In this document: one piece after another, positions 38,191 to 39,423 of the stretch | Layout of the letters: each line of letters starts with the position of its first letter | Position numbering within the stretch: position 1 is the stretch's first letter | Virus record (IMG/VR): IMGVR_UViG_3300017692_000062 | Coordinates: 1-39,423 of that record | Reading direction: 5' to 3' (one strand) | DNA: 39,423 nt | Source of the DNA: a virus | Program-made: the position numbers and the translations under genes | Notes under the pieces: model-generated | The model's input: the letters and a program-made list of their open reading frames with translations, nothing else | Databases searched by the model: none | Told to the model about the DNA's origin: nothing

Positions 38191-39423
38191 ATGGCTGACG
38201 CTCGCCGCTTTGTGGAACTCGGCTTCCCCGTGCCTATGGCGCGTGAACTCGCCGCCCAGGTTACTTCCGGCGCTGGTAATCGGCGCCGCCTTATCGAGCT
38301 TGGGATGGTTCCATCGCTTGCCGACCGCGTGGCCGCATCGATGGGGACCAGCGTGTCAGTGACGGCTCTTGTTGAGCTGGGCATGCCGGGACGCATGGCG
38401 CGTGAGCTTAGCGCCCAAATTGCCACCCCCACACCGAGCCCGACGCCCGGCAATGATGTGTACCTGTATCTCGGTCAGTCGCTCGGTATCGGCCGCTACG
38501 GCCCAATTGACCCGGTGCTTGACGCCACAGACGATCGCATCATGCAGTTTGGCTTCGATAGCCAGACGCTGACGCTTGCCGCTGACCCGCTCGACCATCA
38601 AGACGAAACTGCCAATACCGTTGGTCCAGCACTATCGGCCATGAAGGCGCTTATCGCAGCGGGCGATTTGCAGGCCGGCCGCAAGATCACGATCGTACCG
38701 ACGTGCAAGGGTGCCACCGGCCTTGGCACTGGCTTTTGGAGGCCTGGGGGCGCTGGTTACGTCGCTGCTGTGGCGCGGGCAAACGCTGCGATGGCGCAAG
38801 GCACAGGCGTAAACGTCTTCAAGGGTATCGTCTGGCACGGCGGTGAAGCTGACCAGACTGTATCCCAAGCGCAGTACGAAGCATACCTAGATCAGATGAT
38901 CGCGGGGCTGCGCGCGGATATTACCGGCGCTTCGGCTACCACGCCGTTCGTGTGCGCAGGCATGATGCCAGGCGGCGGGCAAACGGGCGCTGGCGTTGCC
39001 GCAGCGCTACTTGCCACTCCGAACCGGGTCAATCGCACGGCGTACTCGTCTAGCGCTGGACTCACTAGCGGCGGCGATAACATTCATCTCGATGCTCCAA
39101 GCAGCCGGACTAGCGGTCAGCGCGACGGTGCCGCGCTCATCACCGCTCGCTCCAACAACGTCGCTCCCCATGCGCCCAGCGCCGTCCCCGGCCTTGTCGC
39201 TACGGCGGTGAGCGGCGGCCAAAGCGTGCTGACGTGGAACAAGCCGAGCGATGGCGGCTCGACGATCACCGACTACCTCGTGGAATACAGGGCGCAGGGG
39301 TCTACGCCTTGGCTCACGTTCAACGATGGCGTGTCCACCGCGCTCACGGCCACGATCACCGGCCTCACGGACGGCACGGTCTACGAGACGCGTGTCAGCG
39401 GCATCAACGCGATCGGCACCGGC
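38191..39423 (+). CDS. Tail fibre with SGNH esterase and FN3 domains, partial
   Basis: ATG 38191, GGAG ten bases upstream; open to the window edge (411 codons). Three ~22-residue repeats at the N terminus (VELGFPVPMARELAAQ, IELGMVPSLADRVAAS, VELGMPGRMARELSAQ) and a TPTPSPTPG linker precede a sialate-O-acetylesterase-like SGNH domain: nucleophile in YLYLGQS, then IVWHGGEADQ and DNIHLDA with the likely catalytic His. A fibronectin type III domain starts near residue 333. It probably removes O-acetyl groups from host glycans. Confidence 0.8.
   Translation, partial: MADARRFVELGFPVPMARELAAQVTSGAGNRRRLIELGMVPSLADRVAASMGTSVSVTALVELGMPGRMARELSAQIATPTPSPTPGNDVYLYLGQSLGIGRYGPIDPVLDATDDRIMQFGFDSQTLTLAADPLDHQDETANTVGPALSAMKALIAAGDLQAGRKITIVPTCKGATGLGTGFWRPGGAGYVAAVARANAAMAQGTGVNVFKGIVWHGGEADQTVSQAQYEAYLDQMIAGLRADITGASATTPFVCAGMMPGGGQTGAGVAAALLATPNRVNRTAYSSSAGLTSGGDNIHLDAPSSRTSGQRDGAALITARSNNVAPHAPSAVPGLVATAVSGGQSVLTWNKPSDGGSTITDYLVEYRAQGSTPWLTFNDGVSTALTATITGLTDGTVYETRVSGINAIGTG

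Noticed and set aside
1-39423. CRISPR array, insertion sequence or diversity-generating retroelement
   Set aside because: No regularly spaced repeats, no transposase frame and no reverse transcriptase or template/variable repeat seen.

Overview
The window is almost the whole genome of a temperate, P22-like (podovirus-type) bacteriophage, seen either as a circular or unintegrated genome or as a prophage-derived contig. The host is probably an alphaproteobacterium, most likely of the Sphingomonadales. This rests on high GC, a GapR/DUF2312 protein, a repressor and Cro-like pair of a type I associate with sphingomonads, and half of a tRNA-Val(UAC) gene used as attachment site. All functions come from reading the sequence; no database search was run.

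Layout. (1) 1-8107 is a tightly packed leftward early operon of small phage proteins, with an HNH endonuclease, xis-like and int genes, attP, a DNA methyltransferase and membrane peptides. It is interrupted by a rightward two-gene island (388-842) with its own good promoter. (2) 8168-12113 is a second leftward operon: ERF annealing protein, coiled-coil protein, SSB, HNH/DUF968-type protein, NinB, a highly structured 250-base leader, and a Bro-N antirepressor. Each leftward operon starts at a copy of the same 58-bp promoter/operator. (3) 12111-13416 is the immunity region: a putative lipoprotein, an S24-type CI repressor, operators, and a divergent Cro-like gene. (4) 13413-19341 is the rightward early and replication region: small proteins, a CII-like regulator, GapR, DnaA domain IV-like protein, Hjc-like resolvase, GIY-YIG-like protein, an O-like replication protein with a candidate internal origin, and a metallopeptidase-like protein. 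(5) 19390-36051 is the late region: terminase, portal, scaffold, capsid, adaptor, tail hub, GNAT protein and ejection proteins with a lytic transglycosylase. (6) 36048-39423 holds a leftward two-TM membrane protein, a tailspike, and an SGNH-esterase tail fibre that runs off the right edge. No holin or endolysin is visible, so the lysis genes probably lie in the missing segment.

How it works together (inference). CI seems to bind 16-bp sites of the form GTAGGA-N4-TCCTAC. These lie in pairs 31 bp centre to centre at all three early promoters, with the inner site filling the space between -35 and -10. CI lacks an obvious Ala-Gly cleavage site at the usual place, and the phage carries an antirepressor behind a structured leader with its own candidate promoter and palindromic operator. 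Induction may therefore run through the antirepressor rather than, or as well as, RecA. Two genes look like superinfection-exclusion candidates: the lipoprotein directly behind cI and the two-TM protein in the position of P22 sieA.
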